From NCBI GenBank assembly GCA_958295665.1, contig OY282560.1, positions 262,308,641 to 262,372,640 on the forward strand: a stretch of DNA of 64,000 nucleotides, given 5' to 3'. Positions 33,262 through 44,811 of the stretch are shown piece by piece. The stretch's first letter is position 1, and each line of letters starts with the position of its first letter. A model generated the notes under the pieces. It worked only from the letters and a program-made list of their open reading frames with translations, did not search any database and was not told the DNA's origin. The DNA comes from Tipula vernalis. Lineage: Eukaryota > Arthropoda > Insecta > Diptera > Tipulidae. A program made the position numbers and the translations under genes.

Positions 33262-34207
33262 AATGCAGCACAACAATAATAAGAATAATACCCCAGGTGG
33301 TACGCCGCATTATTCGGTAAATCCACCCTCTGCGGAGGTAGGCTCAATAGATATTGGAGTGAGCGAATAATGCTACCAGAAAACATATTTGGAATGAGGC
33401 CAAACTTGCTTACTCACCACCACCCATAGTTGGCCACCCCTCCCAAGCAGATAAAGAAAAAGAAATTGATGATCTTAGAAAGAAATTGAGCGAAATTCAG
33501 AGTGTTACTACCCAGCTACGCGGCGAAGTTATGAAGTTTAAGATAGAAAACGAGGAACTGAAAAAGGCTCTTCAAATAAAGGTTCCGGAGAAGCCTCTGG
33601 CTTTTATAAACAGCACTAAAGAATAAGAGTACCATACCGATGAAGAATAACTTGAAAGAGAAACCGGACGGAATAAAATGATCGCAAAATCAAAGTAATG
33701 ACTTGAGGCCTTCATCCAACTTGACCAATTGAAGACATAGTGGCGGATCTAAATCAAAGAGGGCTGCTAATAGAAAATGCAGTTAATATTCTTAAAAAGG
33801 AACGGAAAGAAAATTCTCAGGGGACCAAAGTAATCAAAAGCGGGCTTCCATTATTAATGCTCACCTTTAATAATAAACAGAAAATTGAAGATATTTTCAA
33901 TATAAAAGGTATCCTTAACATGAGAGTTAAGATTGTATCACTAATAAAAACCACTGGTTTAATACCGCAATGCAAGAAATGTCAAAGTTATGACCATACG
34001 CAGAAATACTGCGGGCGAGAGTCATGGTGCATGAGATGTGCTGGTAAACATTATGCAAAAGACTGTACGGAGAATAAAAATGTACCTGCAAAATACATAA
34101 ACTGCAAAGGGCAACATTCTGCCAACTACAGAGGTTGTGAAGTAGCTACAACTTTACAACAATTGAGAAATGAAGGCTACCAAGTTTCACAAAATCGTAT
34201 AACATGA
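33262..34207 (+). pseudogene. jockey ORF1 (gag-like, zinc knuckles)
   Basis: Asn/Pro-rich N-terminal sequence (GGTPHYSVNPP at about 33298) is followed by a Lys/Glu-rich coiled-coil-like stretch (33465-33570) and stops near 33624. The final 155 codons from 33740 are open. They hold LMLTFNNKQKIEDIFNIKGI and zinc knuckles: CKKCQSYDHTQKYC (C-x2-C-x4-H-x4-C) and CMRCAGKHYAKDC (C-x2-C-x3-H-x4-C). A third, YINCKGQHSANYRGC, has lost its first Cys to Tyr. In the family this protein binds element RNA and is needed for telomere or target localisation. Confidence 0.82.
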
Positions 34208-34416
34208 AACGAGCGAAAACAAACCATAAAGCAAGTGGAACTTATACCTCCTACTCCAAAACTAAGAAAACGTAAAACATTCTCTGAAATTGTGCAACAG
34301 CAACCAACAACCCCTTGTGATAGCGTCCTCGAAAGAATACTGCGTAATGTAGAAGCCTTAAATATGCGATTAGCTAAGTTATGGATGAAATCTCATCCAT
34401 GATGTATTAAACAAAA

Positions 34417-35440
34417 TGACTAAAACGTTAAGAATAGTCATCTGGAATGCAAATGGACTAATGCAACACATTCCAGAATTAGAAATGTTCCTACACACAG
34501 AAAAAATACCATAGATATTTGCCTAGTATTTGACACCCATTTTACCAAACCTTCATATGTTAATATACGAGGCTACTAGTGTTACCACTCCATCCACCCA
34601 GTAGGAAATGCTAGAGGAGGATCAACAATAATAATTAAAGATAATGAACTAGGACATGCAAGTTATGTGTATTAAAGTACAAATAAACAATAATAAAGAA
34701 TATGGTGTCTCTTCAGTTTACTGTCCTCCACGACGCAACTTAAATGAGGAAGATTGGATTCAGACCTACAACCACTAAAGGAAAAGAGCTCTTCAATGCA
34801 GGAAGAGCACTTAATTGCTAGTTTCACTCTGGAGGAATAAAATAACTGATCTCATAGACTATTATATAACAAAAGGAATATGCGAGAACTTTATCATGAG
34901 TATCAGCTCAACTGCAGTTAATAAAGAAAGTCGGCCTAGGTTAATAAACAATAAAACTAATTGGGACTTATTCCAGGAACTTATTAATTTGAATATTGAA
35001 CTGCAAGTGCTAATTAAAACACCGACACAGATAGAAGAGGAACTAGAATTATTTAATGATAATATTTAAAAAGTAGATTGGAAGAGTACTCCTGCTAGCC
35101 ATAAGAATATGAATAAGGATTCAAGCTATCCTCTGGAGGTCAGAGAATTGGTTCAAGAGAAAAAGAAAGCACGAAAAGCCTAGCAGAGGAATCGTGCACC
35201 GCAAAATAAAAAAGTAGTTAATTATCTATGTAATAAACTGAAAAATCTAATCAAGGAAATTAAGAACACCACAATCAACAAATACTTAAGTAATCTAACT
35301 GAAGAAAAAGATACTTAGTACTCGCTTTGGAAAGCTACAAAATCTCTGAAGAGACCAAAAATGCAGGTGCCACCAATTAAATGTTACGATGGAAGCCACG
35401 CTGTTTGCTGAATACCTGGAACAAACCTTCCAACCTCCGC
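34417..35440 (+). pseudogene. jockey ORF2 start: endonuclease fragment and linker
   Basis: ATG at 34417 opens MTKTLRIVIWNANGLMQHIPEL, the Asn-containing first motif of an APE-type endonuclease. A TAG at about 34512 and small deletions follow. The FDTHFTKPSYVNIRGY stretch (about 34530) corresponds to the motif that normally carries the catalytic Glu, which here reads Asp. Then come NARGGSTIIIK and, after more damage, the pre-RT linker (NKYLSNLTEEKDT, WKATKSLKRPK). The RT is not present in this copy. Confidence 0.75.
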
Positions 35441-35445
35441 CTAGT

Positions 35446-36709
35446 GGGTGGTTTAATGTTGAATATAAAATGAAAAAAAATTTTATCATCCTATATTGCA
35501 TTCTAATATCACCATGTCACTACTATATACACATGTATTTCGTTTTAATGTGTTTCTGCTAACATATTAGTAGCTAACTTGTCAATGCAATTTTAATATT
35601 TAACAAGCAACACTAATAAATGACATTCAATTGGTTATATAAACGAAAACGAAAAGTATACGAAACGAATTTTTTTTGTGTGTTCGTGTGTTTTTTGGTC
35701 ATCATCGTAATGGTAGAGCTAGCTAGCTAGAGAAGAGAATTTAGTTTCCCCTCTGAACGTTAGATATCAGGTTATCTCTTATCTGTAGAAGCATTTTTGT
35801 ATCATGTCATATTGTCATCTCATCTTCTCACAATATTAGTATTTTCCTAAAAAAGCAAATAAAAACAAAAATCTTGGGATTGTGTTGCTGTGGTTATAGT
35901 ATTTATTAATATGTGTAGTTGTTTGTTGCATGCTGCATATTAATTTTGTAATAATTTTTCTCTGGAGTTTTTTTTTATGTTTCACGTTTAAGCACAGAAT
36001 ACCCAGAAGCGACATACCGCGGTTTTTATATGGAGAAATTTGGACTAATTTTTTTGACCTTGGTTTGGCGAAGGTAAGATTTTCAGTGTTAAGTTGTAGT
36101 TCAGTGGCTGAAAATTCAAAATTAACATGTAAAATATAAGGTAAGAGCAAAAATTTCTTGATCCACGTAATGTCCCTTCTGGTTGTTTATTATTCTGTGG
36201 TTTAAGTTTAATGCAATTCTCTGTCAATGTATATAGCAGTGTCACATGTGATTTTTTCGGTTAAATAAAACCAATTAAACATTTAGCAAATAATCAATTT
36301 CACTGGAAAAGTGTACTGACATTAATAATTGTGCGGGCTGAATTTAAAGCTACTACAAAACATAAGTTCAGTTAAATCGTGATACAATCATAATTAGCGT
36401 GAAGTTAAAAACCAATTCGGCTTGCGGTAAGGAAATAAGGAATAAAATAAAAAACATTGGGGATCCCCCAATAAATAATAAGAATTAAGAATAAATAAAA
36501 CTCACAAGGCTTGTGTATTCATTTTTATAGTTCAAATTTCAACTGAAATTCATTTATTTTTGTAATACCCGAACAGATACAATTTTTGTAACAGATTTTT
36601 AAAAGTAAATCAAAATATATGCACATAATTTAGGCTACTATTATCTGTGTTGAACGAAAAAAATTGTAGGATTATTTGTAAATAATACCACAGTGGTCTA
36701 CGAAAAATA
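35446..36709. other. Non-coding stretch
   Basis: No gene recognised. A palindromic AGCTAGCTAGCT lies at about 35718-35730. The remainder is AT-rich. Confidence 0.4.
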
Positions 36710-38952
36710 ATGTCGCAAGGTATGTACAATCGGTTTAGCGCAAATATTTGTACGTACATTGTACATACGTATTTACATGCCATTTCTGCCAGATTTAAAT
36801 ACAGCTTCGAAAAATGTAAAGAAACTCAAACTATCAGGTGCCGAATTTCGGAAAAAAACGGGCTGCGAAAGATGTTATATTCCGGAAAATAAAAGAAAAT
36901 GTCTAGATATTAAAAAATACTTCACAGCAACTATACCCAAGCCTACACAAGAATTGCCATCAAAACTTAGTTAGTTCATTAGCCGAAGGCGAGACAAACA
37001 ATAGTGTTGAGATTTATGAAATGTATAATTCGAATGTGTCAGAAATTTATTCGATCGAAAATTTTAACGAAAAGCCCTTCAATAGAAGATCAGTTGATTT
37101 CCCCATCTGATCCGACTAATTAAACGTTGACGATTCTGCAAACAACTTAATAAAGTTTTCAGATCCAGCTTTATGGCCTAAAACTCTTAACAATAAAAAT
37201 TTCTGATTATTTGGTTGTTCAGGGTCCCAGACAGGTTCAACTTACACGATATCCTAGAAGATGCAACCAACCGTCATTTCTCCAATAATTATTACTTCCG
37301 TGTACTTTCTAATAACGAACGTGTACCGCGACGATGGATATTATATTCTGAAACTGCTGACGTGCATTTTGTTTCTGTTGTTTGTGTTTTTGATCAAGGT
37401 GGTACGAATTCGAAATCAAGCTTAGCAAACGTAGGTTACAATAATTTAATCCATATATCTAAAGTGATTAAGTCACATGAAACTAGCCCAAGTCATATGG
37501 TATGTTATGAAAGGTGGGTAAAAACGGAATCAAGACTGAAAATCAGGATCAACAATCGATCGAGCGGAACAACTTATAATTCAAAAGGAAACAGAGCGCT
37601 GGAAAAATGTTTTCAATAGATTGATGAGTATCACTCTATATGTTGCGCAAAATAATATGGCATTCCGCAGTTCTTCTGATAAGTTATATGCCAAGAATAA
37701 TGGAAAATATTTAGGCCTAATTGAATTACTTGCTAAATTTGACCCCCTTATGCAGGAACACGTTCGTCGAATCCTGAAAAACGAGTTATCTGTTCATTAT
37801 TATGGAAAAAATATTTTAAACGAAATAAGTGAATTGATGGCGGAAAACGTCACTCAAAAAATAATTTCATATATTCAAAATGCAAAGTATTTTTCCATCA
37901 TTGTTGACTGTATTCCGGATATCAGTCATATAGAGCAATTATCTCTGACTATAAGACTTGTTGATTTATCAAATGATAAAGTCGAGATATGTGAGAAATT
38001 TTTAGGTTTTACGGCGTCATCTGATGCTAGCGGTGAAGGTTTATCCAATACGATTTTAAATTTGTTAGAAAAATTTCTAGTGTTAAGGCTGTTCGTTACC
38101 AAATTGAAGATGTTCACGATGCACTTGTCAAACTTGGTGAGAAGGAAGAGAGACACGATACAGAAATAGCACACGAAGCGTTTAGTTTAGCTCGACAATT
38201 AAAAGACTTTAATTTTCTTGTATCGTTGATCATTTGGTATGACGTTTTGTTTCAAAATAATATTGTCAGTAAATCTATGCAGGGTCAAAATATCGATGTC
38301 AGCAAAACCGCGGATTTAATCAAAGGATGTATTAATTTTTTCAAAGATTACAAACAAACCGGTTTTAAGAAAGCTATTTTAGTCGCCAAAGAACTTGCCG
38401 GACTCCTTGATGCTGAAACTGACTTTCAATCAACAAAACGAATAAGATACGTAAAACGGCAATTTGAAAAACAATTTGAAATAGAATTTTTAAATATATG
38501 TCGATTCAAGAAAGATTTGAACTAATTAACCAGCATGCCGAAACCTGGGGATTCCTCTACGATCTTAAAAATCTGCCAAAACGCGAAGAACTTGAAAAGC
38601 ACTGTAGCGATCTTCAGTTGGTGAGACTTCCGATATTGAAGGGGCTATTTTATGTGATGAACTCATCAGTATTAAAAAATTTGTCGAACTTCTTGATGAT
38701 CCGTCCCCAATCAATATTCTTAGTTTCATTAAAAAAAAAATAAAATTGAAGATTTATATTCTAATGTATGGGTTAGTTTATGAATATTATTAACTACACC
38801 TGTTACGGTTGCCAGTGGTGAAAGAAGCTTTTCAAAATTAAAATTAATTAAAACATATTTGAGATCAACTATGTCGCAAGCAAAGTTGAGTTCATTAGCA
38901 ATTCTTTCAATTGAAAATGATGTAGCACAAAGTATCGATTTCTCCGAAGTAC
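36710..38952 (+). pseudogene. hAT-family transposase relic, ZMYM1-like type
   Basis: The N-terminus at 36780-36980 contains KKLKLSGAEFRKK. Broken middle parts at 37100-37620 include FSDPALWP (about 37160) and IDRAEQLIIQKETERWKNVFNRL. A good open block of 182 codons at 37621-38169 holds NNMAFRSSSDKLY, NGKYLGLIELLAKFDP and AKYFSIIVDCIPDISHIEQLSLTIR, with acidic residues of the RNase H core. Later blocks are at 38226-38743. The C-terminal hAT dimerisation region VASGERSFSKLKLIKTYLRSTMSQAKLSSLAILSIE lies in pieces at 38812-38925. At least five frameshifts or stops occur. Its 3' end is cut at about 38952 by a TIR element. Confidence 0.82.
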
Positions 38953-39210
38953 AAGCATGTGAAGTTATCCCAGTTTCTTATCCCAGAAAAAATTAAAATA
39001 TTCATCAGGTAACACTATCCCATCCCATCCCAGTTTTTGTCTATGCGTATATGAAATCAAAGGAAAAAAATAGTATGAAATTTAAATTTTTCATCCCATC
39101 CCAGTTTTTTCTCATATAGTAAGAAATTTAATTGTATTATATTTTTGTTTATAATGATTCTTTATATTCTAACTAGACAACAGTAAGAAATAACACTAAT
39201 AGGTATCCCA

Positions 39211-40223
39211 GCACCAGCCGTACATTGTAATTTGCACAATCGGCCAGCTTCCAAATGGTTCCATATAAATTCATTATAATTTTAAATATTTTATAATCTA
39301 TCTCCTAAGATCTTAGAGGGCCGGAAATGACTCTTTGTGTTTTGAGTTGGCAATGATAAGGGTCAACTCTGATAAACATCAGAGCACCAGCCATTCATTG
39401 TAATTTGCACAATCGGCCAGCTTCCAAATGGTTCCATATAAATTCATTATAATTTTAAATATTTTATAGTCTATCTCCTAAAATCTTAGAGGGCCGGAAA
39501 TTATTCTTTATGTTTTGAGTTGGCACTGATAAGGGTCAACTCTGATAAACATAAGAGCACCAGCCGTTCATTGTAATTTGCACAATCGGCCAGCTTCCAA
39601 ATGGTTTCATATAAATTCATTATAATTTTAAATATTTTATAGTCTATCTCCTAAGATCTTAGAGGGCCGGAAATGATTCTTTATGTTTTGAGTTGGCAAT
39701 GACAAGGGTCAACTCTGATTAACATAAGAGCACCAGCCGTTCATTGTAATTTGCACAATCGGCCAGCTTCCAAATGGTTCCATATAAATTCATTATAATT
39801 TTAAATATTTTATAGTCTATCTCCTAAGATCTTAAAAGGCCGGAAATGATTCTTTATGTTTTGAGTTGGCAATGATAAGGGTCAACTCTGATAAACATAA
39901 GAGCACCAGCCGTTCATTGTAATTTGAACAATCGGCCAGCTTCCAAATGGTTCCATATAAATTCATTATAATTTTAAATATTTTATAGTCTATCTCCTAA
40001 GATCTTAGAGAGCCGGAAATTATTCTTTATGTTTTGAGTTGGCAATGATAAGGGTCAACTCTGATAAACATAAGAGCACCAGCCGTTCATTGTATTTTGC
40101 ACAATCGGCCAGCTTCCAAATGGTTCCATATAAATTCATTATAATTTTAAATATTTTAGAGTCTATCTCCTAAGATCTTAGAGGGCCGGAAATGATTCTT
40201 TATGTTTTGAATTGGCAATGATA
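39211..40223 (+). repeat. Tandem array, 173-bp unit, six forward copies
   Basis: GCACCAGCC starts units at 39211, 39384, 39557, 39730, 39903 and 40076, an exact 173-bp spacing. Copies differ by only a few substitutions. Each unit carries the hairpin-capable CTAAGATCTTAG. The sixth copy lacks its last roughly 25 bp, and the orientation flips at about 40224. Confidence 0.95.
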
Positions 40224-40525
40224 GGAAGAATCATTTCCGGCCCTCTAAGATCTTAGGAGATAGACTATAAAATATTTAAAATTATAATAAATTTATATGG
40301 AACCATTTGGAAGCTGGCCGATTGTGCAAATTACAGTGAACGGCTGGTGCTCTTATGTTTATCAAAGTTGACCCTTACCATTGCCAACTCAAAACATAAA
40401 GAATAATTTCCGGCCCTCTAAGATCTTAGGAGATAGACTCTAAAATATTTAAAATTATAATGAATTTATATGGAACCATTTGGAAGCTGGCCGATTGTGC
40501 AAATTACAATGTACGGCTGGTGCTG
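40224..40525 (-). repeat. Tandem array, two inverted 173-bp units
   Basis: The reverse complement of this stretch gives one partial and one full copy of the 173-bp unit, ending GTACGGCTGGTGC as in the first forward unit. The forward-inverted junction lacks a spacer. Confidence 0.92.
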
Positions 40526-41537
40526 GGATACCTATTAGTGTTATTTCTTATTGTTGTCTAGTTAGAATATAAAGAATCATTATAAACAAAAATATAATAT
40601 AATTAAATTTCTTAGTATATGAGAAAAAAACTGGGATGGGATGAAAAAAAATGAAATTTCATACTATTTTTTATCTTTTATTTCATATACGTATAGACAA
40701 AAACTGGGATGGGATGGAATAGTGTTACCTGGGTATCGATTTTGGTCGCAAAATGAGGATTGAGGATTGAGAATTTTGTATATGTACACGGCGTATAATA
40801 TACATTTTGCTATTGTGTGCCGTCAAATATTTTTATTGTATTAGTGTGTTTTCTCATGATGGTAAGTATCAAAAATAAGCTAAGCGGGTGAAATCGGTTC
40901 AACTTTTTTGTTGCTTCCGCTCGCCTTGAGTTATTTTTCCCTACCTTTTAACATGAGAAATTCATGTTTTTCTATCTATTGTTGTTGTAAACGAGACATT
41001 CATTTCACTTCGTTACCAAAAATCCAAAACAATATACGCAATCAATTGCATGGTGATCTTCAATATAAAAAACAAAAAGCAGCATAAATAAATGGTTTTT
41101 AATTTTTACATTCTTCGTCGACCACATTCATAATATTTTTAACTATTTTTTTTTTTTTTTGAGTTATGTGAGAATAAACATTTGAAAAATCAAAAAAAAA
41201 CAATTCAGTGTTATCTCATGCGCACGAAACGAATGTTGTACATATTTTTATTTCCAGTAATTTTCTGCAAAATTTAAAACTAATAAAATTGTTAATTAAA
41301 TAATGATTTAAAGATAAATAAATATTAACTAAAAATGGAAAATAAGTCAGATAAATATTGATAAACTATAATTTTATTAATAATTTAAAATGATGAAAAA
41401 TCACACGACGAACATCCACCCTTTCCTGTTAATTCACACTAAGCCAAAATAACTAATTTACTTCTTATTCTTTCCACATAATATTTTATATCCTTCTTTT
41501 TCGTGTTATTTTATATCTCTTATTTGCATCATGTTAT

Positions 41538-42213
41538 GCCGCGGCTACACGAATGGAAAATGTAGACCAACGTTGGAGATTTGTCCAAAAAACCAATCGT
41601 GTAGACAGAAAAAAAATAACAAATACAAATGAAGGTTATATTGGTCCAACATTGGTAACCATTCGCTCAATAAGCGGTTTTTATAAAAAGATCAAAGGAA
41701 ACTACCAACGTTGGAGTGTATATTGGTACTTCGTCTACACGAATGTTGAGAAAAAATGTATTTTTGAATACTTAACGGCAGATGTCACTAAATGCAACTG
41801 TAGATGTCATTATATTTTATTATTTATAAACAAATAAATCCAAAATGGAATCTGACTGGTCGGCTGAGTTTGTGCTAGAATTTATAAATTTATATCAAAA
41901 TTATCCCGAAATTTGGGATTTAGAACACTGTCAATATAAAAATAAGCTCGAAGTGCATTTAAAGCAATATGTTTGCATTGGCTTCCATCTTGTGGGAGAT
42001 ATCGTAATTAATGTATGACTAGTAGTGACAACTAGTGATAAATATCAATATATAAACCACCAAAATTGGTTATACATTGGTAGCCATTCGAAAAATGAAC
42101 ATTGGGCAAATCGTGTAGACAGTCAAATTTTATTTTACAAATATTTGTCCAACATTTTACAAATCACATTGGACCAATATTGGTCGATATTTTCCATTCG
42201 TGTAGCCGCGGCT
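41538..42213. mobile_element. 676-bp PIF/Harbinger-type MITE with TTA duplication
   Basis: The inverted ends read GCCGCGGCTACACGAATGG and match over about 35 bp with few differences. TTA flanks both sides (41535-41537, 42214-42216), the TWA-type duplication of PIF/Harbinger elements. The GCCGCGG ends stand out in this AT-rich region. It carries a MADF-like ORF, a domain that is common in the second gene of Harbinger elements, and this supports the family assignment. Confidence 0.8.
41845..42018 (+). CDS. Short MADF-domain fragment (57 aa)
   Basis: ATG at 41845 opens a 57-residue frame. FVLEFINLYQNYPEIWDLEH and QYKNKLEV resemble the first two helices of a MADF (Adf-1-type Myb/SANT) DNA-binding domain, where F...Y...P.LWD..H..YKN is the hallmark. 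The third helix and everything after it are absent. It sits inside a Harbinger-type MITE, where a MADF protein helps bind element ends. Whether it is translated is unknown; a truncated pseudogene is the cautious reading. Confidence 0.65.
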   Translation: MESDWSAEFVLEFINLYQNYPEIWDLEHCQYKNKLEVHLKQYVCIGFHLVGDIVINV

Positions 42214-42797
42214 TTAAACAAAAAACTTAAAAAAACGCCCATTAGACACTGTCAAATGTGCGTATTTTTTAGTTTTTTGTTTAATATAACATGGCTTAAG
42301 GTTTTTTTGTTTAACATCGGATAAGAGGGATAATGTGAAAAATATAAGAAGTAAATTAGTGATTTTAACTTTTAGTGTTGATCCAAGCGCAGGAAAGGGA
42401 GTATGTACGTCGTGTAATTTTTCTAACTTAAAATTATTAATAAAATTATAGTTTATAAATATTTTTCTGATTTATTTGCCTTTTTTAATTAATATTTATT
42501 TATCTTTAAATCATTATTCAAGTAACAATTTTATTAGTTTTAAATTTTGCAAAAAATTACTGGAAATAAAAATATGTACAACCTTTCGTACGCATGAGAT
42601 GACACTGAATTTTTTTTTTTTATATTTCAAATGTTTATTCTCTGTTTTTCTCTATTCTTTGGATACCAATACAATTTACCAATACTTTTGCCTGCCGGTA
42701 ATACTCAACTCAATCCTCAAATTGCGACCAAAATCGCTGTCCTGATGAACATTTTAATTTTTTCTGGGATAAAAAACTGGGATAACTTCACATGCTT

Positions 42798-43235
42798 AAT
42801 AATAATTTAATATTAACATAATATACTCTTGATGCAAACAAAAACCTTTACATATAAATACAATAAAATATATTAATATGAATAAATACAATTATTCCTT
42901 ACAAATATTTTTATTAAATAAAATATTTATGAATTACTTTAATATTTGACTCTTATTATTGCCCTTACATATTATTATTAACTTAAAGCAGCAAAATAAA
43001 ATTATTGTGTCTACTATTAATCTCAAATTGATCTAACCTGTTTCTAACCAATTCCCTACCTTAACATCCTTACATTAGGTTTTCCCTCTTTTCAGCCTAT
43101 GCAGTTTTAAAACTACATAGTTCCCAATAAAATGTCGGATTTTAACTTGCTCTAAATTTGACTTCTTATTTTCTTACCAAACTCTCAATTTCATAATTCA
43201 TTTTTTTATCAATTAAAACAAAAATAACAGGGGCG
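42798..43235. other. AT-rich non-coding stretch
   Basis: Nothing recognised. It lies directly after the outer TIR element and contains several TAATATT and AATAAA runs. Confidence 0.45.
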
Positions 43236-43289
43236 CTCCAATAATTCTCGCGCAGGGCGCTCAAATGCCTGGAGCCGGCGCTGCGGCTT

Positions 43290-43328
43290 ATAAATACAAA
43301 AGTACAAAAAATGTACTTTTGTATTTAT
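43290..43328. repeat. Perfect 15-bp-stem hairpin
   Basis: TAAATACAAAAGTAC and GTACTTTTGTATTTA are perfectly complementary around an A-rich loop. It lies next to a small GC-rich patch (43236-43289, GGGCGCTC twice) in an otherwise AT-rich region. It could be an element end or a transcript hairpin. Confidence 0.75.
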
Positions 43329-43337
43329 TAGTCGCGA

Positions 43338-43391
43338 TTAACACGGTTTTGAGTAATACGATAATTTGTCGTAATTTAATTACCGTGTTAA
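43338..43391. repeat. 54-bp imperfect palindrome
   Basis: TTAACACGGT and ACCGTGTTAA form the outer stem. ACGATAA and TTGTCGT pair partly inside. Immediately downstream begins dispersed repeat R copy 2, so the palindrome may belong to that family's end. Confidence 0.6.
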
Positions 43392-43407
43392 TTAAGGGAC
43401 AGTGTAC

Positions 43408-43680
43408 TTTGATCCAAACTAGATCTACCTTTTTCATTTTAAAAATTACCGGATTTGTCGTGAAATACACGAAACAATTATATGTCCTACACGTAAGAAA
43501 AGTGATTTACTATGCTCGTAAAATTGTTAGTCCACTCGAATTAAACAATTACACTCGCTGGAAAACTATCACTTTTCTTTACTTGTAGAACATTCAATAT
43601 ATTCAAATTATATTAAGTAATAGTATACAGTTTCAATTCATATTCTTGAGATTACAAGTTTAGAGATCAGTTTTTTTTTT
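43408..43680 (+). repeat. Dispersed repeat R, copy 2
   Basis: Matches 32812-33035 in the same orientation from TACTTTGATCCAAACT to GAGATCAGTTT. It carries about 50 bp more (around 43527-43552 and 43580-43620). Both copies end in a T-run. Confidence 0.75.
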
Positions 43681-43924
43681 TTTTCAGAAACTTTTACAAC
43701 TATGGTAATTTGTATTCTATATAATTTATTATTTTTTTGATTATTATTTTATTATTATTAATTGAGTTTGAAAATTTTTTATAAATAATGAAGTAAGAAA
43801 ATTAAAAAAAAAAAAAACTTAGTGTTGATAACTTAACCGAATCCTAATCTTAAGACAAAACAAACACAAAAAATAAAATTAGATTAATATAATAAGTGCT
43901 GACTAGACCATAAATTCAGGTTAG

Positions 43925-44535
43925 TTGTTAATTCAGAAGCCAAAATCACTTACAAGTGAGCTTGTATGTAGTCTGCAACTTAATTCAAAATGTGGATTTA
44001 CATGGTTTAAGTAATCAATAATAGATGAAATGATAAGGCGTCGACTTGAAAAATATCTAGGTTTACCGAGTATTATTTTTAAGCACTTGTTTTGTATTAT
44101 TTGTAATTTTTTGAGGTGGGAATTAGCACACAAGCTCCGGGCTGGAAGACCATATATAATAATATGCCGTATTACTGACTTGTATAATAGCAGTTTACTT
44201 TTCTTCGATAGCTGCGATTTTTCTGTAACCGACTCAACATGGATTTTAAAAGTTAATTTTTTATCGAGGTTGATGTCTAAATATTCTTCGCTTTCTTTCC
44301 ATTGTACAATTGAATCAGGTAGATATCTCGCTGCCCTTCTATATGCTGCCTGCATATAATCACCGTTTAGATTAATGTGCCGTTTTTGCAGTAAGCGGTA
44401 AATGCATCGATATTAAGTTGAAGGATGTTGATAATAGTTTAAGGGCGTCTAAAGGATGTATAAATTGCAGTATTACCGGCATATAATACATATTCCGAAT
44501 CTGCTCTGAAAATAGATTGGATGTCAGAAGTGAAA
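43925..44535 (-). pseudogene. LINE reverse transcriptase fragment, C-terminal part
   Basis: On the minus strand, DIQSIFRADSEYVLYAGNTAIYTSF at about 44440-44520 corresponds to the RT catalytic region, where YADD is replaced by YAGN. After a frameshift, IVQWKESEEYLDINLDKKLTF and LLLYKSVIRHIIIYGLPARS lead into the C-terminal HLKKLQIIQNKCLK stretch (43933-44355). This is the order in jockey/CR1-type LINEs. The upstream RT half is at 45424-45955 on the same strand. Confidence 0.8.
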
Positions 44536-44642
44536 ATGTTTATTTATTTATTTTATTGATTCCGTAACAGGGAAACACACAGAACAAGTCTAGTTACGTG
44601 ACACCTCTACATGATTACCTAATTTAGTACATATACATAATA

Positions 44643-44770
44643 GTGGCTCTCCAATCGACCACCGCAAGTACTTATAAGCACTTATGGTTCATGTCTTTAC
44701 TGAATTTACTATAGAAAATCTAACAAAGATATGAACCATAAGTACTTGCGGTGATCAATTGGAAAGCCAC
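44643..44770. mobile_element. 128-bp palindromic MITE with TA duplication
   Basis: It starts GTGGCTCTCCAAT and ends ATTGGAAAGCCAC, with long complementary arms (ACCACCGCAAGTACTTAT and ATAAGTACTTGCGGTG) and TA on both sides (44641-44642, 44771-44772). It has no coding content. Confidence 0.88.
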
Positions 44771-44811
44771 TAATTCATGAAGAAACATTAATTATAATAA
44801 AAAAAAACAAA

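Larger units (their letters stand above)
33050..35445 (+). mobile_element. Second jockey-type LINE, 5' part, 3'-truncated
   Basis: It contains, in order, a GC-richer 5' region (33050-33200), a gag-like ORF1 (33262-34207), the ORF2 start (34417) with endonuclease fragments, and the same ORF2 linker as the LINE at 28.8 kb (35160-35440, SLWKATKSLKRPKMQVPPIK). The sequence ends before the RT. No poly-A tail or target duplication is seen, so the 3' half was lost by later deletion. It is probably the same family as the first LINE, which retains the complementary 3' half. Confidence 0.85.
39006..40731. mobile_element. 1.7-kb foldback element carrying 173-bp satellite units
   Basis: The ends are CAGGTAACACTAT and its complement ATAGTGTTACCTG. 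About 205-bp non-satellite arms (39006-39210 and 40524-40731) are inverted copies rich in CATCCCATCCCAG. Between them lie six forward and two inverted tandem units. The element is inserted in the left arm of the 3.8-kb outer TIR element, because the outer inverted repeat continues on both sides. No protein is encoded. Confidence 0.9.
38953..42797. mobile_element. 3.8-kb TIR element (outer), host of two nested elements
   Basis: The 57-bp arms at 38953-39009 and 42741-42797 are inverted copies (AAGCATGTGAAGTTATCCCA...TTCATCAGG) with only a few mismatches. The match continues inward after the nested foldback: CGATTTTGGTCGC and ATGAGGATTGAG at 40737-40767 versus 42700-42737. The inner part is non-coding except for the MADF fragment in a nested MITE. 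No target duplication could be settled. It directly abuts the hAT coding end on the left. Confidence 0.8.

Noticed and set aside
39211..40525. CRISPR-like array
   Set aside because: Units are contiguous 173-bp copies without unique spacers and include an inversion; the context is eukaryotic transposons.
43265..43588. 107-codon frame over the hairpins and repeat R
   Set aside because: It spans palindromes and a dispersed repeat; the reading frame is incidental.
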